Shown: piece after piece, positions 1 to 8,989 of the stretch
Layout of the letters: every line of letters begins with the position of its first letter
Numbering within the stretch: position 1 is the stretch's first letter
Origin: Phycisphaerales bacterium
Lineage (GTDB): Bacteria; Planctomycetota; Phycisphaerae; Phycisphaerales; UBA1924
Assembly (NCBI GenBank): GCA_029260395.1
Contig: JAJDDJ010000022.1
Coordinates: forward strand, 100,099 to 164,098
Direction: 5' to 3'
DNA length: 64,000 bases
Notes under the pieces: generated by a model
What the model was told of the DNA's origin: nothing
Database searches by the model: none
The model's input: the letters and a program-made list of their open reading frames with translations, nothing else
Translations under genes and position numbers: made by a program

Positions 1-232
1 GCGCCCCGGCGTAGTCGCGGAGCATGCCGGCGAGCACGACCCGGCAGTCGCTGCCCGCTGCCTCCGCTATCGCGGTTGCTTCTGCGGGTGCGGCTGCATC
101 TCCCGGTGCGCCCGGGCTGGCCGCGGCCGAAGCCGGACCAACGGGCTTGCCCGAGAACTCGCTCCACGCGAGGCCGCCTACCGCGACACAGACCAATCCA
201 ATGGACGCCAAGCGTTGGGGGGTAAGGCTCAT
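1..232 (-). CDS. Hypothetical protein, last visible gene of pilus-type operon (partial)
   Basis: The start lies in the window and the 3' end runs off the left edge, so only about 77 residues are visible. It begins MSLTPQRLASIGLVCVAVGG, a single hydrophobic N-terminal segment that fits a signal anchor. An Ala/Pro/Gly-rich linker follows, then a stretch with one Cys. It lies 31 bases downstream of the PilO-like gene on the same strand, so it is probably cotranscribed. By position it could be a PilP/GspC-like linker or another inner-membrane accessory protein of the secretion/pilus machine, but the visible part does not prove this. The ATG at 232 is the first in-frame start; its upstream region shows no strong ribosome binding site. 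Confidence 0.5.
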   Translation of the reverse strand, partial: MSLTPQRLASIGLVCVAVGGLAWSEFSGKPVGPASAAASPGAPGDAAAPAEATAIAEAAGSDCRVVLAGMLRDYAGA

Positions 233-263
233 GCTCTCATGAGCACAAATAAACCCTTGTGAG

Positions 264-815
264 TCAAGGAGATGCGCGGCGATTTGTGCGGCTGGGTAGC
301 GCTCGCCACACCAATCGCATCTCGAACGAGCCCTCGTCGCCGCTGCGAGCGGTTCGGAAGGTCCGTATCTCCGTATCGGGGTGCTCGCTCGCGAGGCTGT
401 GCATGAACCCCGCCAGGTCCGAGTACGCGCCCCGGCCGCGAAGGCGAATGGTCACCATCTCGAAGAGCTCACCCTTTTCGGGCTCGCCCGGTGAGACCTC
501 ATCGACGATGAGCCCGGATCCTGTCGCCAGCGCCGTCAGGTCGGCGAGCCGCGAATTGCGTTCATCGATCGAGACCAGTTTCACGCTCACGCTCTCCAGC
601 TGAGCCGATGCCTGCTCGACTTCCTGCCGAGATCGCTGCTCCTGGTGCTCGAGGTTGAGCACCGTCCGCGATGCCTCGGTGACGGAGCGCTTCACCGCGT
701 CCGCTTCGTGCGCGCGCGCCATCGCTGGCCCGATGCTAACGACCCACGACGCTGCGCCAAGCGCCAGAAGCACAACCGATCCGCTCAGGTGGAGTGAAGC
801 TGTAGTCCGTTTCAT
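264..815 (-). CDS. PilO/GspM-like inner-membrane assembly protein
   Basis: This 183-residue protein has one N-terminal transmembrane segment (about residues 10-32), then a predicted coiled coil rich in Glu, Gln and Arg (about 40-90), then a small alpha/beta domain. That is the standard plan of PilO and GspM, bitopic proteins that dimerise with PilN/GspL and link the cytoplasmic ATPase platform to the periplasm. Its ATG overlaps the stop of the PilN-like gene (ATGA), which implies translational coupling. Sequence similarity in this family is low, so the call rests on size, topology and gene order (E-F-M-N-O). A generic single-pass protein is the alternative. Confidence 0.6.
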   Translation of the reverse strand: MKRTTASLHLSGSVVLLALGAASWVVSIGPAMARAHEADAVKRSVTEASRTVLNLEHQEQRSRQEVEQASAQLESVSVKLVSIDERNSRLADLTALATGSGLIVDEVSPGEPEKGELFEMVTIRLRGRGAYSDLAGFMHSLASEHPDTEIRTFRTARSGDEGSFEMRLVWRALPSRTNRRASP

Positions 816-1423
816 GGTGCGCTGCTCCCGCTCTCGTTGGCATCGGCTCGGCTCTGGTGCTCACCCGTGATGGCCGCCGCGATGTTGAACGACAGCCGCT
901 CGCTCCCGCCCGATATGGCTCGCCGCGTGTCCAGCAGCACGACCTCATCGAACAAGCCCGTCTGCTCCAGCGCGATCACGAACGCCTGTACATCCGACTG
1001 AGCAAGGCTCAGCCCGCTAACCGTGACCCGAACGCCTTCACCCTTGTCGATCTCGTCCACCGCGCAAGACGTCAGGGATACCCCTTCGCCGCGCTCGGCC
1101 GCCAGAGCCGCGAGCAAGAGGCTCCAGTCCGGCCTCGTGGTGACCCTTGCGGTAAGCTCGGTTCTCCGGCGCACATCCTCCAGGGCCTTGGCGTGGTCCG
1201 TAAGCTGACCGCCCAGCACTTCCTCACGGTTCACGAGCCGAGCGTGGGCCGCCTGATGGCTCGCTTCGGGTCCGTGGACAGCCGCCCGCAGGCCGATATC
1301 TGTGGCGACCAACGCTCCAGCGGTCACCGCGCCCACCGTAACCCACACTCGGAGCCGCCGACGCCAGAGCCGCGACGCGGTAACGCTCGTTGGAATCAGG
1401 TTCATCTCTTGCCACGTGCTCAC
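812..1423 (-). CDS. PilN/GspL-like fimbrial assembly protein
   Basis: The protein has 203 residues. It opens with a short cytoplasmic leader that includes MNLIPTSVTASRLWRRRLRV, in which the N-L-I-P signature is typical of PilN. One transmembrane helix follows (about residues 27-48), then a coiled coil and an alpha/beta periplasmic domain. In characterised systems the N-L-I-P leader binds PilM. The start is a GTG whose last bases form part of the upstream PilM-like stop codon (GTGA). The preceding gene is the expected partner PilM and the following gene is PilO-like, so order supports function. Confidence 0.7.
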   Translation of the reverse strand: MSTWQEMNLIPTSVTASRLWRRRLRVWVTVGAVTAGALVATDIGLRAAVHGPEASHQAAHARLVNREEVLGGQLTDHAKALEDVRRRTELTARVTTRPDWSLLLAALAAERGEGVSLTSCAVDEIDKGEGVRVTVSGLSLAQSDVQAFVIALEQTGLFDEVVLLDTRRAISGGSERLSFNIAAAITGEHQSRADANESGSSAP

Positions 1424-2397
1424 GCCGCCACCTCCCCGCTCACCACCGCACGAGCAACCGCCCGCGCCACCCCCACCGCCTCCCAGCTAGCCTGGACCGG
1501 CTTCTCGACCGAGCACTTGAAGGTGGCGGCCGCCTCGAACGCCTCTCGCACCGCACGCAAGCTGAAGGCCCCGCCGATGCACCGGCACGGGCCGTATTCC
1601 ACCGATGGATACCGGTGGTGCGCATATGAAAGAGCGCCGCGAACGTCTTCCGCAGCGAGCATCGCCCACCGTGCGCACGCCCCCGACCAGGCATCCCCGA
1701 TCGGCTCACTCAGAGCATCATCGAGCATGAGCGCCTCGATGCACTCGGCCGCCACCCCACGCTGCTCGGCCAACGGACCGAGCACATCCTTGAGGCCCAG
1801 CCCAGTCCCCACCCTGTGGAGAAACGCGATTCCGTTCATGCTCAGCAGCACCCGCGTGTTCTCCCATCCGGCATCGATGAATGGTGTTACAACGCTGTCG
1901 GTTGGCACCACGCCGCTGGCGAGCAGCGCATCGCTCGCGATGCACAGGTGCACCAAGTCAAGCCCGCTCTGCACGGCCGCGTCGCAAAGCAGCTCACCAC
2001 GCTCGCGATCGAACCCGCTCACGAGCATCCGGTCGCCCGTGCTCCGTCGCGCGGTCGCAGGGACCTCCCCTATGCGCACGTTGCAGGTCTCGGGCTTAAG
2101 CCCGAGCTGGCGGTAGAACTCACCAGCCGCGATAACTTCCCTTGGTGCCTGCCCGCCCTTGGCTGGAACATCTACCACCGTTGATTTCACGAGGTGATTC
2201 GGCGCGAGCAAACCCACCAACGGCCTGCGGACGCCGCGAAGCTCCAGTGCTGATCGCAGCCTGCTGAATGCCTCGGCATCCGTGCTCTGGCCCCGTTCGA
2301 GCCGCAGCATCCCTGGCTCGTCGTCCGGCCCTACCACCCATGCTGCCTTGATGAGCCGCTGCCCGAGATCGATCCCGACGTTCGTTCGCCTGCTCAT
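1420..2397 (-). CDS. PilM-like actin-fold ATPase
   Basis: This 325-residue cytoplasmic protein starts with an actin-type phosphate-binding element (VGIDLGQRLIKAAWV, residues 7-21) and has a second acidic loop (FIDAGWENTRVLL) where FtsA/PilM proteins have their phosphate-2 site. PilM binds the N-terminal tail of PilN and couples the assembly ATPase to the inner-membrane platform. Its ATG overlaps the stop of the GspF-like gene by four bases. It is slightly shorter than typical PilM (about 350) but carries the expected N-terminal features. It could also be described as the cytoplasmic half of a split GspL, which has the same fold. Confidence 0.72.
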   Translation of the reverse strand: MSRRTNVGIDLGQRLIKAAWVVGPDDEPGMLRLERGQSTDAEAFSRLRSALELRGVRRPLVGLLAPNHLVKSTVVDVPAKGGQAPREVIAAGEFYRQLGLKPETCNVRIGEVPATARRSTGDRMLVSGFDRERGELLCDAAVQSGLDLVHLCIASDALLASGVVPTDSVVTPFIDAGWENTRVLLSMNGIAFLHRVGTGLGLKDVLGPLAEQRGVAAECIEALMLDDALSEPIGDAWSGACARWAMLAAEDVRGALSYAHHRYPSVEYGPCRCIGGAFSLRAVREAFEAAATFKCSVEKPVQASWEAVGVARAVARAVVSGEVAA

Positions 2398-3659
2398 GGC
2401 CTCGCCCCTCCCGCCGCCGCGGTCACATCAAACAACGGCATGAACATGCTCACCGTCACGAAGCCCACCATCAGCCCCAGAACCACCAGGATCAGCGGCT
2501 CAAGGAGGCTCGTCATCGACTTCACGACCACCTTGTTGTCGTCCTCCATCGAGTCGGCGAGACTCGATAGCACCTCACCGACCTTGCCCGCCTTCTCCGC
2601 GTTGCGCACCGCCTGCGACACGCCTCGGGGGATCAGCTCGCTCTGGATCATCACCGCGCTGAGTGTGTCGCCTCCGATAATCCGGTCGCGAAGCGTGTCC
2701 ATAAAGTCCCGGTAGTGACGGTTGTTGAGCGATGCCCGCGTCAGGTCCACCGCTTCAACCATCGGTACTTTGCTCAGCAGCAGCAGGCCTAAGAGCCGTG
2801 ACATCCGAGCAACCTCCAGCGATCGCGTCATCTTGGAGAGCTTGGGCACGCGGACCAATGCTGTGTCGAGTGTCTCACGCCCGTGCTGTGATCGGATCCA
2901 TACCACACCTCCGATGATGGAGCCGAGCACCGCCGGGATGATCGCCCACCAGTACCCGCGCAGGAACCCGCTGAACGACATCAGCACCGCGGTCGTCGCG
3001 GGCAGCGGCACATCGAGCGTCTCGAACAGCCCGCTGAACCGGGGCACGACGAACGCGGTCATCAGAAAGAACACGCACACAGCGACCACCGACAGCAGCG
3101 CCGGGTACACCATCGCGCCCACGAGTTGGCTCCGCAGCGCCGCCTGCTGCTGAGTGAGCACGCCGAGTCGCTGGAGCATCACGTCGAGTTGACCGCCCGA
3201 CTCGCCCGCTGCAACAAGGCTCAGCGACACCGAGTCGAACCAATCGACGTGCTGGGCCATCGCGTCAGAGAGCGTGCCGCCCTCCTCCACCCGCAGCCTG
3301 ATGTCGCTCACGGCGTCCTTGAACCCGCCCTCTGAGACCTGGCACTCGACCGCTTCGAGCGCATCGACCAGCGGCGTGCCCGCCGACACCAGCACCGCGA
3401 GTTGCCGCGAGAACATCGCGACCATCCGCACCTTGCCGGCTTTCCACTTGGCCTTCTTTGCTTTGCCCGCTTTCGTGCTGCTACCGGCTTGCGATCCAAC
3501 GGCGCTCTTTGATCGTCTCCCGCCGCCGACACTCTCTATCTCGCTGAGAAACAGCCCCCGGTGCGAGATCGCCTCGCGCGCATCGTGCTCGGTCGGCGCA
3601 TCGATCGTTTCATCGATCCGTCGGCCCTCACGGTCCCATGCTGTGCATCGCCACTTCAT
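2394..3659 (-). CDS. Type II secretion / type IV pilus inner-membrane platform protein GspF/PilC
   Basis: At 421 residues it has the usual GspF length. The first ~60 residues form the N-terminal region (MKWRCTAWDREGRRIDETID), followed by a Lys/Ala-rich linker. Two homologous GspF domains follow (about 90-215 and 295-415), with three strongly hydrophobic segments near 185-210, 235-260 and 390-415. Motifs such as FSRQLAVLVSAGTPLVDALE and the second copy MSRLLGLLLLSKVPMVEAVD are family hallmarks. It anchors the assembly ATPase and the growing pseudopilus in the inner membrane. The start overlaps the GspE stop (ATGA). Confidence 0.93.
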   Translation of the reverse strand: MKWRCTAWDREGRRIDETIDAPTEHDAREAISHRGLFLSEIESVGGGRRSKSAVGSQAGSSTKAGKAKKAKWKAGKVRMVAMFSRQLAVLVSAGTPLVDALEAVECQVSEGGFKDAVSDIRLRVEEGGTLSDAMAQHVDWFDSVSLSLVAAGESGGQLDVMLQRLGVLTQQQAALRSQLVGAMVYPALLSVVAVCVFFLMTAFVVPRFSGLFETLDVPLPATTAVLMSFSGFLRGYWWAIIPAVLGSIIGGVVWIRSQHGRETLDTALVRVPKLSKMTRSLEVARMSRLLGLLLLSKVPMVEAVDLTRASLNNRHYRDFMDTLRDRIIGGDTLSAVMIQSELIPRGVSQAVRNAEKAGKVGEVLSSLADSMEDDNKVVVKSMTSLLEPLILVVLGLMVGFVTVSMFMPLFDVTAAAGGARP

Positions 3660-5410
3660 GCCGCGATCCTCCCGGCCGGCGCGTCGGGCACATCTTCAAC
3701 ATCGTCGCTCTTGGTGACCCGCAGCACTTCTTCAAGACTCGTATGGCCGTCCTGTGCGAGGCGAACGCCCTCATCGCGCATCGGCACGTAGCCCTCACTG
3801 CCAAGCACCCGGCGGATCTCGTGCGTCGGCGCGCCTGTGTGGATCACACGCCGAACAGGAGGGGTGACCTCCATGACCTCGTAGATGCCCACCCGACCCT
3901 TGAATCCGCTGTTATGGCACGCCTGGCATCCCGTGCCTTTGCGGAACGTCGCGCTGCCCACTTCCGACAGGCCGGCGTCTGCCAACACGCTCTCCGACGG
4001 GTGGTACCGCATCGAGCATGACTCGCACACACGGCGCGCCAAACGCTGACCCACCGAACCACTGAGAGCGCTCGAGAGCAGGTATGACTCGATGGTCATG
4101 TCGAGCAGCCGGGCTACCGCGCCCGGCGCATCGTTCGTGTGCAGCGTCGCGAGCACCATGTGCCCCGTCAGCGCTGCCTGCACCGCGACCCGCGCCGTCT
4201 CGTGGTCGCGGATCTCGCCGATCATGATGATGTCCGGGTCCTGCCTGAGCGTGCTGCGGAGCACTCTCGCAAACGTAAGCCCGATGCCCTCGTTCACGTT
4301 TGTCTGGTTCACCAGATCGAGCTGGTACTCGACCGGGTCCTCAACCGTCACGATGTTCGATTCCGGGCTCCGCAACAGGTCAAGCGCTGAATACAACGTC
4401 GTCGTCTTGCCCGAGCCCGTGGGGCCGGTCACGAGCACCAAGCCGTGCGGCTGGTTCAGAATCCGAGTGAAAGTCTTGAGCGCCGACTCGCGGAACCCAA
4501 GGTCCTCCAGCCGGACCTTCAGGTTCTCTTTGTCGAGGATACGGATCACCAGCTTCTCGCCCATCAGCGTCGGCATGCTGCTGACGCGCAGGTCGATCTC
4601 GCGCCCTTCGGCCACGATCTTGACTCGGCCCTCCTGCGGTAGCCGGCGCTCGGCGATGTCCATCAGTCCGATCACCTTTACCCGTGACACGATCGCGCTA
4701 TGCATCCCTGCTGGCGGGCTCATCAGATCGCGCAGCTTGCCGTCGATTCGGCACCGTACCCGCGTACCACCCGCGTGGGGCTCGATGTGAATATCGCTCG
4801 CTCCCTCGCGCACGGAGGTCAGCAGCGCCACGTTCACAAGGTTCACGATCGGGCTGCCCTGAACCATCTTGTCCAGGTTCGTCTTGGGTCCCTCGTCCTG
4901 CTCGCGCTCGATCACCTCCACGTCGGTATCAGCAAGCGATGTCAGAAACTCGTTGACATCAACATTCCCACCCGCGTACTTGCGGATGTACTCCAGTATG
5001 TTTGGTTCGAGTGCGAGCACCGGTCGAACCCGGCAGCCCGTCAGGTGCGCGAGCCGATCGATCGTCGGGATCGACTGCGGCTCGGCCATCGCCACCGTGA
5101 GCTGGTCCCGCACGCGGAACATCGGGATGACCTTGAGCCGCTCGGCCTCTTCTTCACCGATCAATGGCAACAGCGACGGATCGATCAGCCCGTGCCGCAG
5201 CAGGCACCCGCGAACGCCCAAGCACTCAGCCAGGCTCCGCACCAGAACCTGCGAGGAGATCATCCCGTCCTCGACCAGCAGCTCGCCGAGCACACGGCCC
5301 GATGCCTTCTGCTCGGCCAGCGCCGCTTCCAGCTGCGCTGCGGTCAGCGCGCCCGTGCTAACCAGCAGTTCGCCGAGCCTCTTGCGTGGTTGTCCGCCCT
5401 GAGCGCTCAA
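3656..5410 (-). CDS. Type II secretion / type IV pilus assembly ATPase GspE/PilB
   Basis: This 584-residue AAA-like secretion ATPase has an N-terminal MshEN/GspE-N type domain (RLGELLVSTGALTAAQLEAA and a second half). The catalytic core has Walker A GPTGSGKTTTLYSAL at about residue 329, an Asp-box, Walker B PDIIMIGEIRD and a His-box region. A Cys4 zinc site follows (CESC...CQAC, about 510-545). It hydrolyses ATP to drive pseudopilin assembly from the cytoplasmic side. The start is a TTG overlapping the stop of the STAS gene (TTGA); no better in-frame ATG precedes the MshEN domain. Its substrates could include the pseudopilins elsewhere in this window. Confidence 0.93.
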   Translation of the reverse strand: MSAQGGQPRKRLGELLVSTGALTAAQLEAALAEQKASGRVLGELLVEDGMISSQVLVRSLAECLGVRGCLLRHGLIDPSLLPLIGEEEAERLKVIPMFRVRDQLTVAMAEPQSIPTIDRLAHLTGCRVRPVLALEPNILEYIRKYAGGNVDVNEFLTSLADTDVEVIEREQDEGPKTNLDKMVQGSPIVNLVNVALLTSVREGASDIHIEPHAGGTRVRCRIDGKLRDLMSPPAGMHSAIVSRVKVIGLMDIAERRLPQEGRVKIVAEGREIDLRVSSMPTLMGEKLVIRILDKENLKVRLEDLGFRESALKTFTRILNQPHGLVLVTGPTGSGKTTTLYSALDLLRSPESNIVTVEDPVEYQLDLVNQTNVNEGIGLTFARVLRSTLRQDPDIIMIGEIRDHETARVAVQAALTGHMVLATLHTNDAPGAVARLLDMTIESYLLSSALSGSVGQRLARRVCESCSMRYHPSESVLADAGLSEVGSATFRKGTGCQACHNSGFKGRVGIYEVMEVTPPVRRVIHTGAPTHEIRRVLGSEGYVPMRDEGVRLAQDGHTSLEEVLRVTKSDDVEDVPDAPAGRIAA

Positions 5411-5742
5411 AGGAAGCTCCTAGCCGCGGACGCAACGTCGTCGTAGTGCTCGAACAGCACCGCGATCTCTGTCAGATCGAACACCTCTCGCAGCGTCTCA
5501 TTCACGCCCGTTAGCTTTAGCTCCCGGCCCGCCGCCGCCATCTCCTCAGCGAGATCCGCCAGCGATTCAAGCCCCTTGCTGTCGGCGTATGTCACGCCCT
5601 CCATGTCCAGTACGAGCCGGCCGAGCGAACGCTCCGCGGTCTGCCGAGAACGCTCGAGCACCTGCTCGGCGTCGGCGCGAATGAGCGGCCCGACGGGCCT
5701 CAGCACCGCCACCGCTCCATGGCGTGATTCCTCGATCCGCAT
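5407..5742 (-). CDS. STAS-domain anti-sigma-factor-antagonist-like protein
   Basis: The 111-residue protein is a single STAS domain. It has the core LVLDMEGVTYADSKGLESLA in which the Ser of D-S-K-G-L aligns with the phosphorylatable Ser of SpoIIAA/RsbV proteins. It was started at the ATG at 5742 because a good Shine-Dalgarno (GGAGG, eight bases upstream) precedes it and the family fold begins there; longer readings go into the kinase gene. It sits between a histidine kinase and the assembly ATPase, with overlapping or nearly touching reading frames. A regulatory role in switching the secretion machine is inferred from this position. No dedicated anti-sigma kinase is visible beside it. Confidence 0.82.
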   Translation of the reverse strand: MRIEESRHGAVAVLRPVGPLIRADAEQVLERSRQTAERSLGRLVLDMEGVTYADSKGLESLADLAEEMAAAGRELKLTGVNETLREVFDLTEIAVLFEHYDDVASAARSFL

Positions 5743-5753
5743 GGCCCATCCTC

Positions 5754-7202
5754 CTACGCCGCCGTCGGCAGCTCCAGAATGAAGCGACTCCCCTTGTCGG
5801 GCACCGACTCGGCGAGCACATCGCCCCCGTGCAGCCGGGCTACGTCCCGCGCCAGCGACAGCCCGAGCCCTGTACCCGCGACGTGGCTCGTCCGCTGGTC
5901 CCGGCACCGGTAGAACCGCTCGAACACCCTCTCAAGCTGATCGGGTTCGACCCCGATGCCCGTGTCGGTCACCTCGAATACGAACCGCTCGCCCTCGCAG
6001 TCAGCCGACACCCGCACCACACCCCCGGGCGGCGTGTACTTGATCGCGTTCGAGACGAGGTTGTGCATCGCCAACGTGATTTTGTCTCGGTCGCCCCGCA
6101 ACACCGGCAGCTTGGGACCAAGATCAAACTCCAGCGTCAGCCCGCCCTCGCGGGCCTGGGCCGCGTAGTCCTGTCGGAGCACCGCGAGCACATCGTCCAG
6201 TCGAACGTCGTCCTGAACGATTGACAGCTTGCCTGCTTCGATCTCGCTCATCGAGAGCATGTCCGAGACGATCCGTTCGAGCCGGCGCGTTTCCTGGCTC
6301 ACCGTGCTCAGCGCCTCGCCCCGCTCAGTCTCGCTCATGTCCGCGAGCCCTTCGATCAGCTCTTCGGTGTACAGCCGGATGTTTGTCAGTGGTGTCCGCA
6401 GCTCGTGCGCAGCCTGGGCCACCAGTTCGCTGCGGGCGCGGTCGGCCGCGTGCTGCTGGGTTACGTCCTCGATCACCATCAGGATTGACATAGACTCCGT
6501 CTTTCGCACAGGCCGGACCGAGCACCGCAGCACGCTCCGACCGCCGTCGTCCGAGACCAACTCCACGTCAGCGGAGCACTTGCGCCGCACCAGCCCTGAC
6601 GCGACCGATTTGGCCGCCTTCATGACACGTTCGTCGTCGACAATGTCCGCGAGCGGCGTGTTCGCCAGTGTGTCTTTCTCCCGCCGCAGTAGCGAGGCTG
6701 CCGCCCCGTTGCACTGACGGATCACAAGCGATTCATCCAGCAGCAGCAGCCCAACCCACAGCGCATCGACCGCAGACGCGAGCGAATCATCGCCCGGCCG
6801 ATCCGTTCGCAATGCGAGTGCTTCCACGGCCCGCTCGGCCCTGTCTGCCTGCTGCATCGCGCCGACCCAAGCGACCACATCGTTCCACGCGCTGCCCATC
6901 CCACTAACCGCAGGACCAGCCAGGATTAGCGCCTCGGGGCTTCGCTCGCCCGCCGTGAACGCGCGTAGCGCCGTGGCCAACGAAGCGACCCACCGCAGAC
7001 GAACGATCCCGATGGCTGCGAGCACCAGCCCCGCTGCGCACCCGGCCGCGAGCCCGGGCCACCAGCCTTCAGTCGCGGACGGTCCGTTGCCAGAGGCCAG
7101 CACCGAGGCCCCCAGCCCGCAGGCTCCAGCCACAAACATGCCGAGTGTCACGATGGCCAGGTCGTGGCTCCGCCGCACCGTCTTCGTAGTTCTTGTCGTC
7201 AT
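5754..7202 (-). CDS. Membrane-bound PAS sensor histidine kinase
   Basis: The 482-residue protein starts at the ATG at 7202, eight bases after an AAGGGGA ribosome binding site. Two transmembrane helices (about 14-36 and 48-70) are followed by a linker. A PAS-like domain spans about 145-250 (LWVGLLLLDESLVIRQCNGA). A HisKA dimerisation helix carries the phosphoaccepting His near residue 266 (AHELRTPLTNIRLYTEEL). The HATPase domain has an N box (HNLVSNAIKYTPPGG), G1 (DTGIGVEP) and G2 (GTGLGLSLARDVARLHGG). No response regulator lies next to it. It is the first gene of the secretion/pilus operon, 12 bases from the STAS gene. Confidence 0.92.
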   Translation of the reverse strand: MTTRTTKTVRRSHDLAIVTLGMFVAGACGLGASVLASGNGPSATEGWWPGLAAGCAAGLVLAAIGIVRLRWVASLATALRAFTAGERSPEALILAGPAVSGMGSAWNDVVAWVGAMQQADRAERAVEALALRTDRPGDDSLASAVDALWVGLLLLDESLVIRQCNGAAASLLRREKDTLANTPLADIVDDERVMKAAKSVASGLVRRKCSADVELVSDDGGRSVLRCSVRPVRKTESMSILMVIEDVTQQHAADRARSELVAQAAHELRTPLTNIRLYTEELIEGLADMSETERGEALSTVSQETRRLERIVSDMLSMSEIEAGKLSIVQDDVRLDDVLAVLRQDYAAQAREGGLTLEFDLGPKLPVLRGDRDKITLAMHNLVSNAIKYTPPGGVVRVSADCEGERFVFEVTDTGIGVEPDQLERVFERFYRCRDQRTSHVAGTGLGLSLARDVARLHGGDVLAESVPDKGSRFILELPTAA

Positions 7203-7366
7203 CGCAGCGATCCCCTTGCGAGCCGTCGAGCGGGCCCCGCATCGGACTATCGGCCGCTGAACAACGCGTGTTTGCGCCAACCGACGCATTGACCGTCGGT
7301 CGGCATGTTCCGTCGCACCTTACCGCGGGCTCGTCCGAGAACCCCTGCACCCGCTACGCTCGGTGG

Positions 7367-8167
7367 ATGGCCCGAGCACCCTTCAGCGCCGAACTCGAAT
7401 TCGCCCTGGCCGCAGTGCGTTCCGCGGGAGATTCCACGCTGCCCGCCTTCCGTCAAGGTGTCGAGCCCGACACCAAACCCGACGGCTCGCTGGTAACCAA
7501 AACGGACCTCGCCACCGAGCAACTCCTGCGCGACCGCTGCCTCCGCGCTTTCCCAGCCGATTGCTTTCTGGGCGAAGAATTCGGCGAACACACAGGCACC
7601 TCGGGCCGCCGCTGGATCGCTGATCCCATTGATGGCACGTTCTCTTTCGCTCACGGCGTACCCCTCTACGGCACGCTGCTCGCGCTCGAGACCGATGGCG
7701 TCTCGCGCGTCGGGATCATCCACATGCCCGCGCTTGCCGAAACCGTCTTCGCAGCCGAGGGATTGGGTGCTTGGCATCTCTCGCCCGAATCGTCGGTGCC
7801 AAAGCCCGCGCGCTTCAGATCGTGCGCTTCGCTCGATCGTGCCCTCATATGCGCCACCTCCACCGACTACTTCACGTCTTCAGGACATGCTGGTTTGCTC
7901 TCTCGGCTGCTCGGCTCGTTCGGCGCGATCCGAGGATGGAGCGACTGCTATGCCCACCTGCTCGCCGCGACCGGACGAGCCGACTCGGTCATCGAACCCG
8001 TTGTCAACCTGTGGGACATCGCCCCGATGACGGTCATCCACGCCGAAGCCGGCGGCCTCTGCACCGATTGGCAGGGCCTGCCCACCGCCCACAGCGGGCA
8101 GTGTCTCGTCACCGCGGGCCCGCTGCACACCGAGTTGCTCCAACTCCTCAACAGCCAGCCTGCTTGA
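7367..8167 (+). CDS. Inositol-monophosphatase-family phosphatase, histidinol-phosphatase-like
   Basis: This 266-residue Mg2+-dependent phosphatase has the family signatures: GEEFGEHTG (first metal-binding Glu), WIADPIDGTFSFAHGVP (the D-P-I-D-G-T metal site) and, near the C-terminus, WDIAPMTVIHAEAGGLCTDW (the W-D-x-A-P motif). The arrangement and length resemble HisN, the histidinol-phosphate phosphatase of histidine biosynthesis; inositol-1-phosphate or 3'(2'),5'-bisphosphate are other family substrates. The ATG at 7367 was chosen because the domain starts just downstream and upstream residues look non-coding. It is a lone plus-strand gene between two minus-strand operons, ending seven bases from the pseudopilin stop. 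Confidence 0.82.
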   Translation: MARAPFSAELEFALAAVRSAGDSTLPAFRQGVEPDTKPDGSLVTKTDLATEQLLRDRCLRAFPADCFLGEEFGEHTGTSGRRWIADPIDGTFSFAHGVPLYGTLLALETDGVSRVGIIHMPALAETVFAAEGLGAWHLSPESSVPKPARFRSCASLDRALICATSTDYFTSSGHAGLLSRLLGSFGAIRGWSDCYAHLLAATGRADSVIEPVVNLWDIAPMTVIHAEAGGLCTDWQGLPTAHSGQCLVTAGPLHTELLQLLNSQPA

Positions 8168-8173
8168 TACCGA

Positions 8174-8989
8174 CTACTTCCAGTCGCCAGCATCAGGCAC
8201 GTAATGCGCACGCTCATCGAGCCCCACCGACCCCACCCTTTGTCCGCCGTGAGTGAGCCATTCCTGCTGCGCACCAAACACGCGCGCCGAGCCGTCCGCC
8301 AGCGCCGACGCCGTCGAACCGTCGTGCCGGAAGCTCGTCGTTGGCGACTCGTTCACGCCCCAGCCGCCTCGCCCATCAAACAACCGCGGCGGATCAAGCA
8401 GCGCCGTGCTACGCAGCCGCTGCCCCAGCACCAGCATCGTGTCGCTGAACACCAGCACGTCCGATGGCCGGGCGATCGTGCTCAGCATCTGCCAACGCTG
8501 GCTGCGAATTGTTCCGTGCGCTCCGCCCCACCCCGGCGTGTGCCTCGGCGACAGGTAGTACCCGTTGTAGCCGTACGTCGTGGTCGGCGCATCGACCCGC
8601 GTCTGCGCCGAGTACGTCCCCCACGCCTGCTCGGGGCACTCGTACACCGATCGCTCGCCGTGCGATGCCTCAAGGTAGGGCGTCAACAGGCCCTCGCCGT
8701 AATCAATCCTGCCAGTCGATCGCCCGTCGCTCCCGAACCAGTACCGACCATCGCCGGTGCCGATGTGCGCCGTCTCGAAGTACGCCAGGGGCATGGCCCG
8801 CTCGCCAAAGTCGCCCGCGTACAAGGCCCATCCCAGCCCTAGCTGGCGCACCTGCGACAGACACACCGCCTGCCTCGCGAGCCCGCGCGCCGATCCCAGT
8901 GCCGGCAGCATCAGTCCAATCAACAGCGCGATGATCGCGACCACCACCAGCAGTTCAATCATCGTGAACCCGCGTTCGCGACAGCTCAT
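8174..8989 (-). CDS. Type II pseudopilin with H-X9-DG motif
   Basis: The protein has 271 residues. A short charged leader ends in a type III prepilin cleavage site ([20 protein letters not shown]), cleaved after Gly before Phe-Thr-Met-Ile-Glu, and is followed by the long hydrophobic helix. Near the C-terminus [20 protein letters not shown] contains the H-X9-D-G spacing of planctomycete-type DUF1559 and related pseudopilins. It is the last gene of a riboswitch-headed operon and overlaps the propeller gene stop (ATGA). It is probably displayed or assembled by a type II-like apparatus such as the one encoded at 264-5410. It is an unusual pseudopilin because of its operon partners. Confidence 0.88.
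   Translation of the reverse strand: MSCRERGFTMIELLVVVAIIALLIGLMLPALGSARGLARQAVCLSQVRQLGLGWALYAGDFGERAMPLAYFETAHIGTGDGRYWFGSDGRSTGRIDYGEGLLTPYLEASHGERSVYECPEQAWGTYSAQTRVDAPTTTYGYNGYYLSPRHTPGWGGAHGTIRSQRWQMLSTIARPSDVLVFSDTMLVLGQRLRSTALLDPPRLFDGRGGWGVNESPTTSFRHDGSTASALADGSARVFGAQQEWLTHGGQRVGSVGLDERAHYVPDAGDWK

Noticed and set aside
24..242. Plus-strand open frame of 72 codons at the left edge
   Set aside because: It lies opposite a minus-strand gene start that continues the pilus operon and has a plausible membrane anchor; the plus frame has no ribosome binding site or motif.
857..2116. Long plus-strand open frame of 419 codons opposite the PilM/PilN genes
   Set aside because: It is a shadow of the minus-strand genes in GC-rich DNA: low-complexity composition, no motif, and antisense to well-supported overlapping genes.
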